A DNA stretch of 64,000 nucleotides from Flavobacterium phycosphaerae (GCF_010119235.1 NZ_JAAATZ010000001.1:1-64000), one strand, 5' to 3'; shown: positions 1-10,595, counted from the stretch's first letter. Numbers and translations are program-made. Notes: generated by a model not told the origin, from the sequence alone.

Positions 1-22
1 TAACCTTGTACCGTTGTATTAA

Positions 23-241
23 AATAAATACCAATGGAAAAATACTAGTAATTCTGAAAAATTCTTTAATCGCTTTGAAGCTGCAGGATATCTAAAAGTA
101 TCAACAAAGACCATTGACAGATTAATCCGGGACAATCGAATAAAAGCTTTTAAACTCGGAAAGCGTGTCCTTATATACTCCGATTCATTAACTGAGGAAA
201 ACATCAATGCGGTTAAGCCAAATTTTCAAAATACCCTATAA
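23..241 (+). pseudogene. Excisionase-like helix-turn-helix protein, no start codon
   Basis: The frame ending at the TAA at 239-241 encodes a winged helix-turn-helix of the excisionase / HTH_17 type: RFEAAGYLKVSTKTIDRLI, then RIKAFKLGKRVLIYSDSL. That is the usual pattern of these roughly 60-100 residue proteins, which bind the ends of integrative elements or regulate them. The frame opens after a stop at 20-22 and has no ATG; the nearest ATG (34) is in another frame and stops at once. The start has probably been lost to an indel or to the window edge. Family assignment is by recognition of the motif. Its role as directionality factor is inferred from family and context; no integrase is adjacent. 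Confidence 0.55.
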
Positions 242-264
242 ATTTTATTGAAATTAAGTTTAAA

Positions 265-605
265 ATGAACGATAATAAAAAACCCATAAAGTGTTTATAT
301 TCAGGCGAAGAGTTTATTCCTAAAAAATCTCTCAACGCTTTGCTAGTCCTCAAAACAGAATCAAATACAATAATGATAAGGCCAGTAAATTGAAACTTGA
401 AAGAGCATTTATAGACCGACCACTCCATAAAAATAGAAATATACTTAAGGAACTTCTTGGGAAATAAAACAGAAACTATTGTTCACGAGGAGTTTTTAAA
501 AGGCAGAGGATATAATTCAATTTAACGACCCACTTTGAGAAATGGGAAGGTAAACCAGCCCATGTGTATGAGTTTATAATCATAAAATTACCGAATCAAC
601 AATAA
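265..605 (+). pseudogene. Small unknown protein of mobile elements, frameshifted
   Basis: The ATG at 265 opens MNDNKKPIKCLYSGEEFIPKKS. The frame then breaks and resumes twice: around KASKLKLERAFIDRPLHKN, and again at VHEEFLKGRGYN through HVYEFIIIKLPNQQ to a stop at 603-605. Joined, this is a roughly 110-residue soluble, basic protein. I recognise no domain. It follows the excisionase-like gene closely and resembles small accessory proteins of Bacteroidota integrative elements, which is only a weak inference. At least two indels are needed to restore one frame. Confidence 0.4.
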
Positions 606-617
606 AAATTTTGAAAA

Positions 618-790
618 ATGATAGATATTAGAAATATTGAAATTGTGACACCGGATATTCAACGACAGTCCTTGATTGAAAGCAAAAACAGATTAAAAAA
701 CAGTTACTATTGTTATTCACAGCCTTAGTTCTATCAGCTGCTGTTTGCACCTACAATTACTTACACCAAGTGCAAAAAGATGAAAAATAA
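618..790 (+). pseudogene. Small single-pass membrane protein, frameshifted
   Basis: The ATG at 618 gives MIDIRNIEIVTPDIQRQSLIESK. A frameshift near 685-695 joins it to KKQLLLLFTALVLSAAVCTY, a clear hydrophobic segment, then a short tail ending at the stop 788-790. The product would be about 57 residues with one transmembrane helix near its C terminus. No family recognised. The small size and membrane tail would suit an element-encoded accessory protein, but nothing proves it. Confidence 0.35.
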
Positions 791-1225
791 GATTTTCATT
801 TTGATTATCTATCCAAATTAATACGGATTAATGTGTATCAATATGGATGGAATTTATTTTTATTTTTTATATGCGCTTTACATTTAATTGCAATGCAGTT
901 TTATTTTTAATGAATCTATTGATAGTATCGTTTTTACATTGAAAATGTAATATATTTGAATTGAAATTTAAAAAAAACAATATAGAATAAAGAATATATA
1001 ACATTGTAAATATCAATAGCGTAAGCTAATAGTCTTTCTCGCGAAACCGGCAAACTTCAGAAGAAATATAGATTATTAAGCAGTCGCTCTCGCAAGGCGT
1101 GGGCTTCTCTTATCTATATTTCGGGTGCTTGCCGGTACCAGCGGAGTTGGGTAATGAGTTTGTCCCACGCTGTTGGTTTTATCTAATCTCTAAAACTCTT
1201 GGGACAGGGTAAACCAACCGACAAT
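791..1225. other. Non-coding stretch with a GC-richer structured segment at about 1020-1220
   Basis: 791-1015 is AT-rich with no coding potential that I see. At 1020-1220 the composition shifts: ACCGGCAA and GAAATATAGAT on the left are matched by ATCTATATTTC and TTGCCGGT on the right (about 1040-1075 against 1110-1136), giving a long interrupted stem. A second pairing, TGTCCCA near 1161 with TGGGACA near 1200, follows just before the next gene. It could be a structured RNA, a recombination site or a repeated element. Function is unknown. Confidence 0.4.
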
Positions 1226-1750
1226 ATGAAAACTATTAAATTAGCATTATTTATTTTAGCTTTTATTCAATACAGTAGCTCAATCAAAAGAGATTTACTG
1301 GATGAGATTGAACGATATCAAAAGTCATTAGTTGAAAATAAACCCTACAACGCCGAAAGACCGCAGGTCTATGAAGCCATGAACGTTTCGGGCGCACAAG
1401 AATACCAAAAGTTTTACGTGAAAGTGAAAGCAGAGGATTTTGCGAATGGTATTCTGAAAGCGATACTTATAAAGAAACTTTGACATATGAAATCGTTAAT
1501 GATAAACGACCATTTCGTGTAAACTTTACAATAAAAAAAGAGCATCGGGTGAAGAATCTAGATGGAACCTACTCACTTGGCAAACAAGCTATGACATGTC
1601 AAAAAATATACCTTTAAATTGCAATATGAAATTTATGTTGCCTTATTTGGACAAATAAAACTTCCTGATGATTTACAGGCAAAAATTGACAAATTCAATG
1701 AGTTGCAGACCAAAGACAGAAAAAGAATTCTTCAAGGAAGAGATTATTAA
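1226..1750 (+). pseudogene. Secreted protein of unknown function, frameshifted
   Basis: The ATG at 1226 starts MKTIKLALFILAFIQYSSS, a plausible export signal. An upstream in-frame TTG at 1199 exists but would bury the signal. The first frame ends at 1483. The reading continues in another frame as ESDTYKETLTYEIVNDKRPF and NLDGTYSLGKQAMTCQKIYL, then LQYEIYVALFGQIKLPDDLQAK, ending LQGRDY at the stop 1748-1750. Reconstructed length is about 170 residues with at least two indels. No domain recognised. Periplasmic or surface location is inferred from the signal only. Confidence 0.4.
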
Positions 1751-1770
1751 ACCTTTTAACAATTCTATAT

Positions 1771-2055
1771 ATGGAAACTTTCACAGCGTATACACCTGAA
1801 GGTGTCAATCAATTTACTTTTGATTCATTGATAAAAGATAATACTTATCAATTTTTACATTTTGTTCCAATTAAAGGAAGCCCTAAAAAAGTTAGAATGG
1901 TTGTTTCATTATTTAATAAAGACAATGTTCTAATTGAAGAGCGAGATTTCCAATTAGAGATTGATAACTCGGGAAGAAAATACAATGAACATTTTATTGG
2001 GTTGTTGCAAAATGGGATGACACAAAAAAATGATATTTACTGGATTAGATTTTGA
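1771..2055 (+). CDS. Unknown small protein
   Basis: An uninterrupted 94-codon frame starting METFTAYTPEGVNQFTFDSL and rich in alternating hydrophobic and charged residues, consistent with a small beta-rich soluble protein. It starts 20 bases after the previous gene. Removing one T from the run near 2051 would extend it by about a dozen residues (EDNHFLDSIWVL) to a stop near 2092, so the true C terminus may be longer. No family recognised. Confidence 0.4.
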   Translation: METFTAYTPEGVNQFTFDSLIKDNTYQFLHFVPIKGSPKKVRMVVSLFNKDNVLIEERDFQLEIDNSGRKYNEHFIGLLQNGMTQKNDIYWIRF

Positions 2056-2301
2056 AGATAATCACTTTTTAGATAGCATTTGGGTGTTGTAATTGAAGAA
2101 GTCAGTTAATAAATTATGGGCATATTTTTAGTAGAAATTTATGTATCATCTCAAACACAATATTAAAGTGCATAACAAATCTAAATTTTGAGCAACGTTA
2201 AGAAAGAATACTTATGTAGTTATTTCAAATAAATGAAAGAAAATGTATATTAAATTGATTTTTTTACTAAACTTGAAATAGAATGATCAACTAATATAAT
2301 T
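2056..2301. other. Intergenic, AT-rich
   Basis: No convincing gene, hairpin or repeat. It probably contains the promoter of the following two-gene operon, but I do not see a clear TTG / TAnnTTTG pair. Confidence 0.3.
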
Positions 2302-3071
2302 ATGGGGATTTTTAACGATTATGTCAGTGCTATTGATGAATGTGCAATTCCTGAAATGCCTGTTAACCATATAGCTAATATAAAAAACATAGAAGGATTC
2401 CTTGCTAAAAATGGAATTTCCAATGATTACCTAATGAAAAATGTGAAGTTTTTTGGTGAACATTACTTATATTTTTCTATGGTAGGGCTGCCTTTAAGCT
2501 GAATAAACATGATGCATTTCCAATGTGTTTCGTTTTTAAAAAAACCTACTATACAACCAGTCAAGTCATTCCCATTTGATTCTGGTGCTTTTCACCATGA
2601 CCGTATGGAAAAGTATTTTTTTAATACTAAATTAACGCTGGACGATTTTGATTTTAGTGGGAATAATGATTACATTTATAGGGTCATTAATCATTTTTTT
2701 GAGAACAATGCGGCTTACTATGATGAAAAGAACAAATCTGCTGTGCCTGATGGATTCCGGCAATCAAGGGCTATTTAGAGATGATTGCAGATGACCGTAA
2801 TGACAAGTTAGATGGCCGAAAAAGTGCAATTGAGTTAATTTATGATTTTCCCTTTCATTTTAGTAATGGATTGGAATTAGTGATTCTGCCCGAGTTTGAT
2901 TTAAAATTTTCTACTGGTAATTTACCTTCAATCAATTAAAACCATTTTACAAACACGCTATGGGTGTGACGTAAAAAGTTACTCTAACAGAATGACAGAC
3001 CTGTAGAATCAAGTTATAAAGAAATTAAAAAAATTGTTAAAAGTCATATTAAAAATAACGGCGGATTATGA
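2302..3071 (+). pseudogene. Unknown protein, first gene of a two-gene operon, frameshifted
   Basis: The ATG at 2302 opens MGIFNDYVSAIDECAIPEMP. The frame breaks near 2490 and resumes as FKLNKHDAFPMCFVFKKTYY through 2778, then as MIADDRNDKLDGRKSAIELI and FHFSNGLELVILPEFDLKFS, and finally ends in KKIVKSHIKNNGGL at a TGA (3069-3071). That TGA overlaps the ATG of the next gene (ATGA), a preserved translational-coupling arrangement. Reconstructed length is about 255 residues, soluble, with no signal peptide. I do not recognise the family. Position among mobility and defence genes suggests a defence or element function, as inference only. Confidence 0.4.
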
Positions 3072-3894
3072 CAAAGATGAAGTTTTACGGTTATTTAGAT
3101 AATGAAGTCATTGCGAGTGGTTTTTTAATTCCGGTTTATATTGAAGCCGAGAAATTCTTCTTCCATGAGCTATCAAAAGATAACAAGCAAAATGGGCTTC
3201 CGTGAGTTTGACTCAAAATCTTATAATCGGGATTCAATTGTTAAATTAAACAAGCCATTACCCGCAAATATTGACGACGAAAGCTATATTGTGGTTAAAT
3301 TCAATGATACAGTTCAATACGGTACTTTTTCAGAAATATTGGATTTAGTTTCTAGGAAGATTTTTGATGGCGAGATTAAAAGCAAAATTCTTAGTGATAA
3401 TGCAGAGAAGATTTTTGGAAAATATTTTTTTAAAGAGAGCTACTTGAGGAAGCACTTTAAGTTTTTTTCAGCATTAAATATTAGAAAAAGAGCATTAAAC
3501 GATTACCTATCAAAATACAGCGGCTCGCAGCTATTTAGAGTAGCCTCTGGAAACGATTCGAGGTTCGAAATTATTTTGAAAAGCATGTTATCCAAGCTAA
3601 CAAAAGGGTATTGAGGGTACCTGCTAGTGTAGAAGTACTAATGGAAAACGATCATGATGTAATTTTTGCTAATCACGATCTTGGAATACGCTATAATCCG
3701 GATTTAGCAGGTATCGTATCAAAGCAATGACTTGGAATCGTAATCACGAAGGAATTCATCAAAATATTTGGAGAATCAAAAAGGAAGGTGAAAGGGCATA
3801 TACTAATCTTTGTATTTATGGCACAGAAAATATAGGCATAGAAGTAGCGCGGTTGTCCAACAAAATCTATGAAACGTTTGCTGAAGCAAAATAA
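3068..3894 (+). pseudogene. Unknown protein, second gene of a two-gene operon, frameshifted
   Basis: The ATG at 3068 gives MTKMKFYGYLDNEVIASGFL. A break near 3160 leads into the long frame REFDSKSYNRDSIVKLNKPL through 3614. Then come frames with VLRVPASVEVLMENDHDVIF and MTWNRNHEGIHQNIWRIKKE, ending in KIYETFAEAK at 3892-3894. Total is about 275 residues, basic, with no membrane segment. A strong hairpin terminator follows at 3911. No domain recognised. The coupled start with the upstream gene suggests the two products act together. Confidence 0.4.
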
Positions 3895-3910
3895 GCATTA
3901 AATAAATTAC

Positions 3911-3937
3911 AAAGACTGATCTTGCAGTCTTTTTTTA
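3911..3937 (+). terminator. Rho-independent terminator after the two-gene operon
   Basis: AAAGACTG and CAGTCTTT form an 8-bp stem around a 6-base loop, followed by a T tract, 17 bases after the stop at 3894. Confidence 0.75.
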
Positions 3938-4173
3938 TTAGGTGTTATTGCCCCATTTAGTGTATTCTCGTGTTTTTGATTATATTTGTTTCTATCTACT
4001 TTCCTTACTAATTTTGCATCAAAAAGTTTGTAAAATTTAGTCGACTAATAAATTTATTCTTACTTTTGACCTGCCCCACCCCTACAAATACCACAAAAGT
4101 TTATTTGCAATTATCTATCAAAATATTCATTTGATTATTTTGATTGGCTTCATTATTTAACTCATGAAAAATT

Positions 4174-6309
4174 ATGAAAATCAAAAAACTTTACATCAAT
4201 AATTTTAGAATTCTAGAAAACTTCGTTATCGATTTAGAAGACGAATATCTCTGATTATCGGGAAAAATAATTCCGGGAAAACTTCTATCTTACAATTTTA
4301 GATAAATTTTTAAATCAGCCTGAAAGTAGTAGATTTAGTATCGAAGATTTTAATTTAAATTTTGTGACATCGATAACTAATTTAATTGAAGATTCATTAG
4401 AATTAAAAGAAGAAGATTTTGTTAAAAATTTTATGGAATTAAGTTAAGGATCCTTTTTTGAGTATTTTGACCATGATAATTTTAGCAAAGTTCAGAAATT
4501 GATGTTAGACCTAGATCCTGAAAATAATTTTATAGTTTTGGGGTTTGACTACTATTTAAATTATGAAACTACCTAAAAATAGAGACGATTATAAAGCTTT
4601 TAAAAATAGGGAGACAGGGAAAAAAAATCAAGCAGCATCTTCAAGTCCTCCCAAAAAATATATTGAAAAGACATTTAAAAATTTTATTAAATTAAATTTC
4701 AAGATTATTTACGAACAAAAAAAATCTATTTTCTACGATAAAAGTACTAATGAAATAATTGAAGATAATTTTATTTCATAGAGGATATAAAACTTTCCGA
4801 TATTATAATTTCAAACACATTTCGGCACGAAGAGATGTAACGAATAAAGAAACTGACAAAACACTTTCACTGCAAACGTCGAAAATTTACGAAAAGAAAG
4901 AAACAGAAGAAAGTGAAAGAGAAAAATTGAGGAGTTTCAAGACACTATTATAAATACAGACGATGAATTGTCAAAAATTTATGAATCCTTCTTTGAAGAT
5001 ATTATTTCTAAATTAAAACACTCGGAGGTATAAAAGAAAATGATTCTGTTTTATCCGTATTATCTACTTTACAATCTAAAGAACTTTAAAAGGAAACACG
5101 ACAGTATTTTATAAACATGATATTCATGATTTGCCGGAACAATTTAACGGTCTAGGTTATTTGAATTTAATAAGTATGATTTTTGAAATTGAAATAAAAA
5201 ATATGAATTTCAAAAATCTTTATTAGAAGTCCCATCTGAAATAAATCTTCTGTTTATTGAGGAGCCTGAGGCACATACGCATCCACAAATGCAGTACGTT
5301 TTTATAAAAACATAAAAACTATCGTTGGTAACGCAATCGAAAAGCAAATAAAAAACACGGCAGGAACAAATAACGTGTTATCAAAAAGTTTACAATGTTT
5401 AATTAGTACACACTCTTCTCATATCGTAGCAGATAGTAATTTCGATGAAATTAAATATTTAAGAAAGATTGGATCAAAAATTGAATCCAGAAATCTTAAA
5501 GAACTCAAGTTTCTTTACAATAAAAAAATAGGCACTATGATTTTTAAAACATATTTAACTATCAGTAGAGCTGAAATATTTTTTGCGGACAAAGCTATAT
5601 TAATTGAAGGAGATACTGAACGGATATTACTACCTACAATGATGAAGAAATTAGACATTCAAAATTCTGCATCAGATTTAATAGACAAAAAGATTCCTCT
5701 CTTATCACAAAACATATCAATAATAGAGGTTGGTGCTTTCTCTCAAATTTTGAATTATTTATTGATTTCATTGGAATAAAATCGCTAATCATCACTGATT
5801 TAGACGCGGTGCAAATGAAAACTGTACAAATAAAAATGGTAAGGACAGATTAGTTGCCGAAGCTTGTAGGGTTTCAATCGGGACCGATTTTTCAAATACT
5901 TCATTAAAATACTTCTTAAAAGGAAAGACGTTAGAAGATTTGAAAACATTACCCTTAGAAGAAAATGTTTAATAAAAGATAGTTCAGGATGGGTTCCAAA
6001 TATAAATGGCATATTATGTATAGTATACCAACAGAATGTAATAGCTACTTTCCAAGGAGTTTCGAAGATTCCTTCTTTGCTATCACAAAAATCTAGATTT
6101 AGTAAAGAAAAAACTAGCCAGATTTAGAGGAATTAAAATCCAAGATATTTTGGCGATTCAAGTAAAGATGTATATGATTTAGCTAATGAGTGTATAGATA
6201 AAAAAACACACTTTGCGCTTGACATCATATATAATAGTAATGATGATTATTCAAACTGGATATTCCCCAATATATAGAAGAAGGTATATTATGGCTGAAG
6301 GAAAATTAA
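4174..6309 (+). pseudogene. gajA: OLD-family ATPase-TOPRIM nuclease (GajA-like, class 2 OLD), heavily frameshifted
   Basis: Reassembling frames gives a canonical OLD-family protein of about 710 residues. MKIKKLYINNFRILENFVID starts at 4174; Walker A is IIGKNNSGKTS near 4255-4285. A central insertion follows, then DIHDLPEQFNGLGYLNLI (about 5125), the Walker B motif LLFIEEPEAHTHPQMQ (about 5248-5295), ISTHSSHIVADS (about 5405), the TOPRIM start AILIEGDTERILLP (about 5592) and its acidic motif LIITDLDA (about 5790), PRSFEDSFFAI (about 6055), and the usual end EEGILWLKEN. Known relatives are DNA-nicking nucleases regulated by nucleotide, paired with a UvrD helicase in the Gabija phage-defence system. 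The start overlaps nothing; the stop (6307-6309) overlaps the helicase start by 19 bases. At least ten indels interrupt it. Many look like a lost base in a homopolymer, so sequencing error is possible. Confidence 0.75.
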
Positions 6310-8214
6310 TTAGAACTGAAATAGATGATATTATCGAACAGATTGATAGTAAAAATAATTTCCTTTTAAGTGGTGGAGCTGGTAGTGGCAAAACTTATAC
6401 ACTGGTGCAAACCATTAGATTGATCATTGGTAAATATCCTACCGAACGGGTTGCCTGTATCACTTCACTAATGCAGCAGTCAAAGAAATTGAGGAAAGAA
6501 TTGACGATGACAACCTTGATGTTTCAACTATTCACGATTTTTTATGGGATTGTATTAAAAATTATCAATACGAACTAAAAAAAGCCCTAGTTGATTTAGC
6601 CAATAATGTTGATGTGAAGAAAATTAACATACTGAACCCCACAATCGAAATGTTTAATGAAAATGGGATCCAGTATAAGGAAAACGTAAGTTTGATAAAT
6701 GGTATTATTTCACATGATGAGCTTTTGATAATAGCCGAACACCTTTTTGAAAATTATATTAAACTTAATGATATAATCAAGGATAAATTTAAATTCATAC
6801 TTGTTGACGAATATCAAGATACGAATGAATTAGTAATTAAGATTTTTTAAAACATTTCAAAAAAAGTAAAAAGGTAAATATAGTTGGTTTTTTTGGCGAC
6901 GCTATGCAATCCATTTATGATAATTCGATCGGTAGTTTGGATAGCTATAAAGGTAATTCAGGTGATTTGGTTAGAGAAATAAAAAAGAACAGAATCGTCG
7001 TAATCCATTAAAAGTAATAGACTTAGCTAATAAACTGAGAAATGATGGATTGGTACAAAAGGAATCTCAAGATTTAGATGCTCCAAATATGGATACTACT
7101 GGTAAGGTAAAACCCGGTGATATAAATTTATATATTCATCAGAATATAATTTGGAAAAAGTACGTCAATATCTCGATTGGGATTTTAATGATGCTGAAAT
7201 ACAAAGGAGTTAAATTTAACCCATAATTTAATAGCTAAACAAGCTCAATTTTCGGCATTGATGAGTATCTATAATGATGACCAGATTTTAGAATATAAAA
7301 ATTTAATCAATTCTTTTTTAAAGGAACATCCCGAAATAATAGTTCTTGAAAGCGATACTTTCAGTGACGTTATAAAAAAACAGGAATAAATCCTTCTAAC
7401 GGCAATATGTTGAATTTTATAACTTCAAATCAAGATTTATTTAATGAAGCCATAACTTATCCCTTCGAAGTTTTTAAGAAGATTTACTTGGATAGCGAGA
7501 TACTGACCGATGATAAAAAACAAAAGAAGGAGAAGAGAGCAAAAAGGGTTCAAAACGCGACAATCTCTTAAAGCATTTATTTAAAATTCAAAATTGTATA
7601 CGTTTATACAAAGACGGATTTTACAATGATTTTTAAAAACAACGAATTATAAAATTAACTCTATTAATGATAAAACTGTTTTGAAAAAGCAAATTGAAGA
7701 TTTATCAAATATTGGTTCTAAGAGTATTGGAGAAATGATTGATTTGGCAGACACTTACAAAATTATTATAAAAGACCAACGATTAGATGAGTATATTGCT
7801 AAAAACAATATGTTTATAACAGGGTTTGTAAAGTTGGTTATACTGAATTTTTAAATCTTTTCAATTATTTAGAGGGCTATACCCCGTTCTCGACACAACA
7901 TAAAACTAAAGGAAACGAATTTGATAATGTTTTAGTTATTCTAGATCGAGGAAATTGGAATAAATATAACTTCGAATATGTTTTGATAATGGGAGTATTT
8001 ATCAATCATTAATTGATGGCAAATCAAAGACAAAATCTAAACTAGAAAGTTATCCAAAAATTAAAGAAAGGACACAAAAATATTTTATGTATGCTGTACT
8101 AGAGCAAAAGAGAACTTAGCAGTTTTTTTTCATCTACCCTCCCCTGCAATCTTATCTACTGCTGAAAGCTGGTTTACAAAAGACAATTTAATTAATCTTG
8201 ATTCAATTACTTAG
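6291..8214 (+). pseudogene. gajB: UvrD-family helicase (GajB-like), heavily frameshifted
   Basis: Starts at ATG 6291, overlapping the nuclease stop. Superfamily 1 helicase motifs appear in order across several frames: motif I SGGAGSGKTYTLVQT (about 6370), motif Ia region VACITS, motif II FILVDEYQDTNELV (about 6792), motif III VGFFGDAMQSIYD (about 6882), motif V FSTQHKTKGNEFDNVLVIL (about 7892) and motif VI CTRAKENLAVFF (about 8098). It ends at a TAG (8212-8214) after NLIDSIT-like residues. Reconstructed length is about 640 residues. In class 2 OLD systems this helicase is the partner of the TOPRIM nuclease. Frameshifts near 6470, 6850, 6990, 7200, 7390, 7560 and beyond break it. Confidence 0.75.
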
Positions 8215-8225
8215 ACATCATCTTT

Positions 8226-8540
8226 ATGACTACCAAAATCGCAAATCAAATAGCAGAACTTCTGAACAATCGAAATCAATTGACAGTACAATATACCGAA
8301 GAAAAAGCTTTAGCCAATAAAGACAATTATGTTTATATATTAGATTTCGAAAAAGTTATTGCTTGTGCAGAAAGCAAAAAAGTACAATGGTATCAATGGG
8401 AAGTTTCTCATGTTTCAGTAGCAAAAGATTTTGAAGGGAAAGGATTTGGAAATAAAATTCTTTTAGATGCAGAACGTAAGGCACGTGCTGGGAACGCAAG
8501 AATTTTACAATGCACTAATAAATTTTATAATTCCTATTGA
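8226..8540 (+). CDS. GNAT-family N-acetyltransferase, short
   Basis: 104 residues starting MTTKIANQIAELLNNRNQLT, 11 bases after the helicase stop. Residues about 60-80 (HVSVAKDFEGKGFGNKILLD) are the acetyl-CoA binding motif A of GNAT enzymes, with the G-x-G turn EGKGFG. GNAT proteins normally run 140-170 residues, and the end here (LQCTNKFYNSY) lacks the expected C-terminal strand with its Asn and Tyr or Phe. The last part may be lost to a frameshift: an alternative frame stays open for about 20 codons to 8577. Substrate unknown. It could be part of the nuclease-helicase operon or a passenger. Confidence 0.55.
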   Translation: MTTKIANQIAELLNNRNQLTVQYTEEKALANKDNYVYILDFEKVIACAESKKVQWYQWEVSHVSVAKDFEGKGFGNKILLDAERKARAGNARILQCTNKFYNSY

Positions 8541-8604
8541 TTCAAATATAGTTAAACATTGTAATTTTATTCATCACTAACATTGGAACATTACCAACAT
8601 TACC

Positions 8605-9115
8605 TTATTTCTTTTTTACCCGAAACCATTTTGATTCTTTATTATAATATACTTTAATAGAATCTTTGTTTAAGGCGGTTACTTTTAAGCCATCTTTATC
8701 CTGATTCAAATGCAGTTTCAAAAACTTGCCGTCTGAGCTTAAAAGGATTGTTCTTGTGCCTTATTATCTACAGATTTAATATATCCAAAATAACGAACAT
8801 TCGGAAATAAAGTTTTAGAGGTCGCCTTTGACAGCTCTTTTTTTAGTTCTTTCTTAGAAGATACATTATTTGAATTTATGCGTGTTCTTTTAGCTACTCC
8901 TTTAGAGCTGCACAGAAATGGATCTCTTATAATCTTGTTCAATTCAAAAGTATCCTTTTTAAGTATTTTATTTTTAGCATCATAATTACTATTGGTAATA
9001 GTAGCAAAAGACAATGGCTCCTTTTTAACAAATATTGATTTACATATCTATAAATTACAGTTCCCCACAAGGATAACATCAATACTAATAAAACAACATT
9101 TAATTTCTTTTTCAT
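8605..9115 (-). CDS. GspC/PilP-like inner-membrane protein, two frameshifts
   Basis: The ATG at 9115 opens MKKKLNVVLLVLMLSLWGTV, a short cytoplasmic stretch then one transmembrane helix. Frame changes near 9020 and near 8742 are needed to read through EPLSFATITNSNYDAKN, PNVRYFGYIKSVDNKAQEQ and LLSSDGKFLKLHLNQDKDGL to the end, KESKWFRVKKK, at 8605. The single TM plus a small C-terminal beta domain with GYIK...LLSSDGK..L...D.V resembles GspC homology region / PilP proteins, which link the inner-membrane platform to the secretin. It is the last gene of the machine operon. Assignment rests on topology and gene order, not on a search. Confidence 0.5.
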
Positions 9116-9132
9116 CAACTAAAAAATGAGTT

Positions 9133-10089
9133 TTAATTTACTGTAAATTTAAAAGGCACATTATACAATCCTGTATTTCCGGCTAAATCCTTTGCTTTTA
9201 CTCTCCAATAATAATCTCCGGCTGTTGAAAATGACTGTTGGAAACTCGTTGTTGCAGTATTCGATGACTGAAGAATTGAAGTAAAGTTTACATCGCTGGA
9301 AAATTCTATCGTATAGGATATGGCTGATTGAATGGCTCCAACATCTGCAGGGATGGTCCAGGTAAAGTTTATCGGTTCATTTATAGTTTGTGATGAATTA
9401 GCTGCTGGTAAAGCGTTTGCAGGAGTATTTGGAATACTTCTGTCTAAATAAAAATTTCTCGAAGAGAACATCGTGGCACTAGTACTGTTTACTCCTTTTA
9501 TCTTCCATTTATATTGGGCATCATTAGCCAATATAGTACTGTTTAAGGTAAGAGATGTGACAGTTAAGTTAGATTGCTGATTAACTATAGACGCTGCATT
9601 GGTAACATTAATCAACTCAAAACTATAACTATCAGCAGCAGTTAAACTTTGCCAAGATAAAATTACGGCTGTATTATTAGTATAAAAATTATCGGATGGA
9701 TTAGATAATATAATTTGCTGATTAGTTAAATCGTTAGTCTCATAAACCGCAAAATTATAGTTAAAAGTATAAGTAGAAGAATATGCAAAGTTTTCACCTC
9801 TAACACGCCATTGATAATTCCCTTGGGTCAAAGGAAAACTAAAATGATTTTGACTGACTAATGAATCTAAAACCATATTAGAATTGGTTGAGTAAACTTG
9901 TATTCTGTATTTGTCAGCGCCATCGAGTTCATTCCATTGAAAATCTACTACATTACTGTAAATAGATTGGCTGTTTTGCGGATATATAATTTGTACAACA
10001 TCGTTAGTGATATCTTTCTCTATAATATCTTCACAAGAACACAAAGAAATCAAAGTCAGTACGATGATTATGCTATTTATTGCTTTCAT
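9133..10089 (-). CDS. Lipoprotein with fibronectin type III-like repeats
   Basis: 318 residues. The N terminus MKAINSIIIVLTLISLCSCE is a lipoprotein signal with cysteine at about 19. Three similar beta modules follow (about residues 35-115, 125-215 and 222-318). Each has a W near the start (DFQWNELDGADKYRIQV, LSWQSLTAADSYSFELI, FTWTIPADVG...YTIEF) and an ending of the type YQWRVRG, YKWKIKG or YYWRVKAKD, typical of Bacteroidota FN3-like repeats. The start overlaps the end of the PilO-like gene. In this operon it could be a secretin pilot, a scaffold or the surface-exposed part of the machine; the sequence does not say which. Confidence 0.7.
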   Translation of the reverse strand: MKAINSIIIVLTLISLCSCEDIIEKDITNDVVQIIYPQNSQSIYSNVVDFQWNELDGADKYRIQVYSTNSNMVLDSLVSQNHFSFPLTQGNYQWRVRGENFAYSSTYTFNYNFAVYETNDLTNQQIILSNPSDNFYTNNTAVILSWQSLTAADSYSFELINVTNAASIVNQQSNLTVTSLTLNSTILANDAQYKWKIKGVNSTSATMFSSRNFYLDRSIPNTPANALPAANSSQTINEPINFTWTIPADVGAIQSAISYTIEFSSDVNFTSILQSSNTATTSFQQSFSTAGDYYWRVKAKDLAGNTGLYNVPFKFTVN

Positions 10090-10595
10090 AATTTTGGAAT
10101 ATTAGTTTTAAATGTAACATTTCTTTTTTAGTGTTTTTTTATCAGTATAAAAGGCAAGGCTTATTATTTTTGAATAGTCAAATTGTTTTTCAAATTTATA
10201 GGTCAAGTCCAATAACTGATTATAGCTTCCTGTTAAATCTATTTCATAAGTATAAACCTGATAATCATCGTATACAAAATTGTGAATGGGTTGTAAATTA
10301 TTAATCGAAATTTCGGAGCCATTTTTCACTAAAAAATCAATGATTTCCTGTTGAATTTTTTCTTTTTCAACCCCTTCTTTACCAATCAGTTTATCTAACC
10401 CAGCCACTTGGTTGCTCAAAACTCTAATATTGGAAGTTTGATTATTCATTAGCGCTTTTTTATCTCTCAAAACATTATTTTCCGTATACAATAAAATCAA
10501 ATTACTGAAAGATCTCTTGTAAGCAGTTATAGAAAGTATTATAAAAATACAATCAGAAATTTAAATTTGAGTTTATAGCTGTATTCATTAAACAT
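10073..10595 (-). CDS. PilO/GspM-like inner-membrane protein, frameshifted
   Basis: The ATG at 10595 gives MFNEYSYKLKFKFLIVF. One missing T near 10545 joins it to IILSITAYKRSFSNLILLYT, completing a transmembrane helix. A coiled-coil region (ENNVLRDKKALMNNQTSNIRV) and a ferredoxin-like periplasmic domain follow: YTYEIDLTGSYNQLLDLTYK, FDYSKIISLAFY. A second indel near 10120 restores the final strand EMLHLKLIFQNYESNK, ending at 10073 inside the start of the lipoprotein gene. Size (about 173 residues) and topology match PilO/GspM, the dimeric assembly-platform subunit. The start overlaps the upstream gene's stop by 8 bases. Confidence 0.65.
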
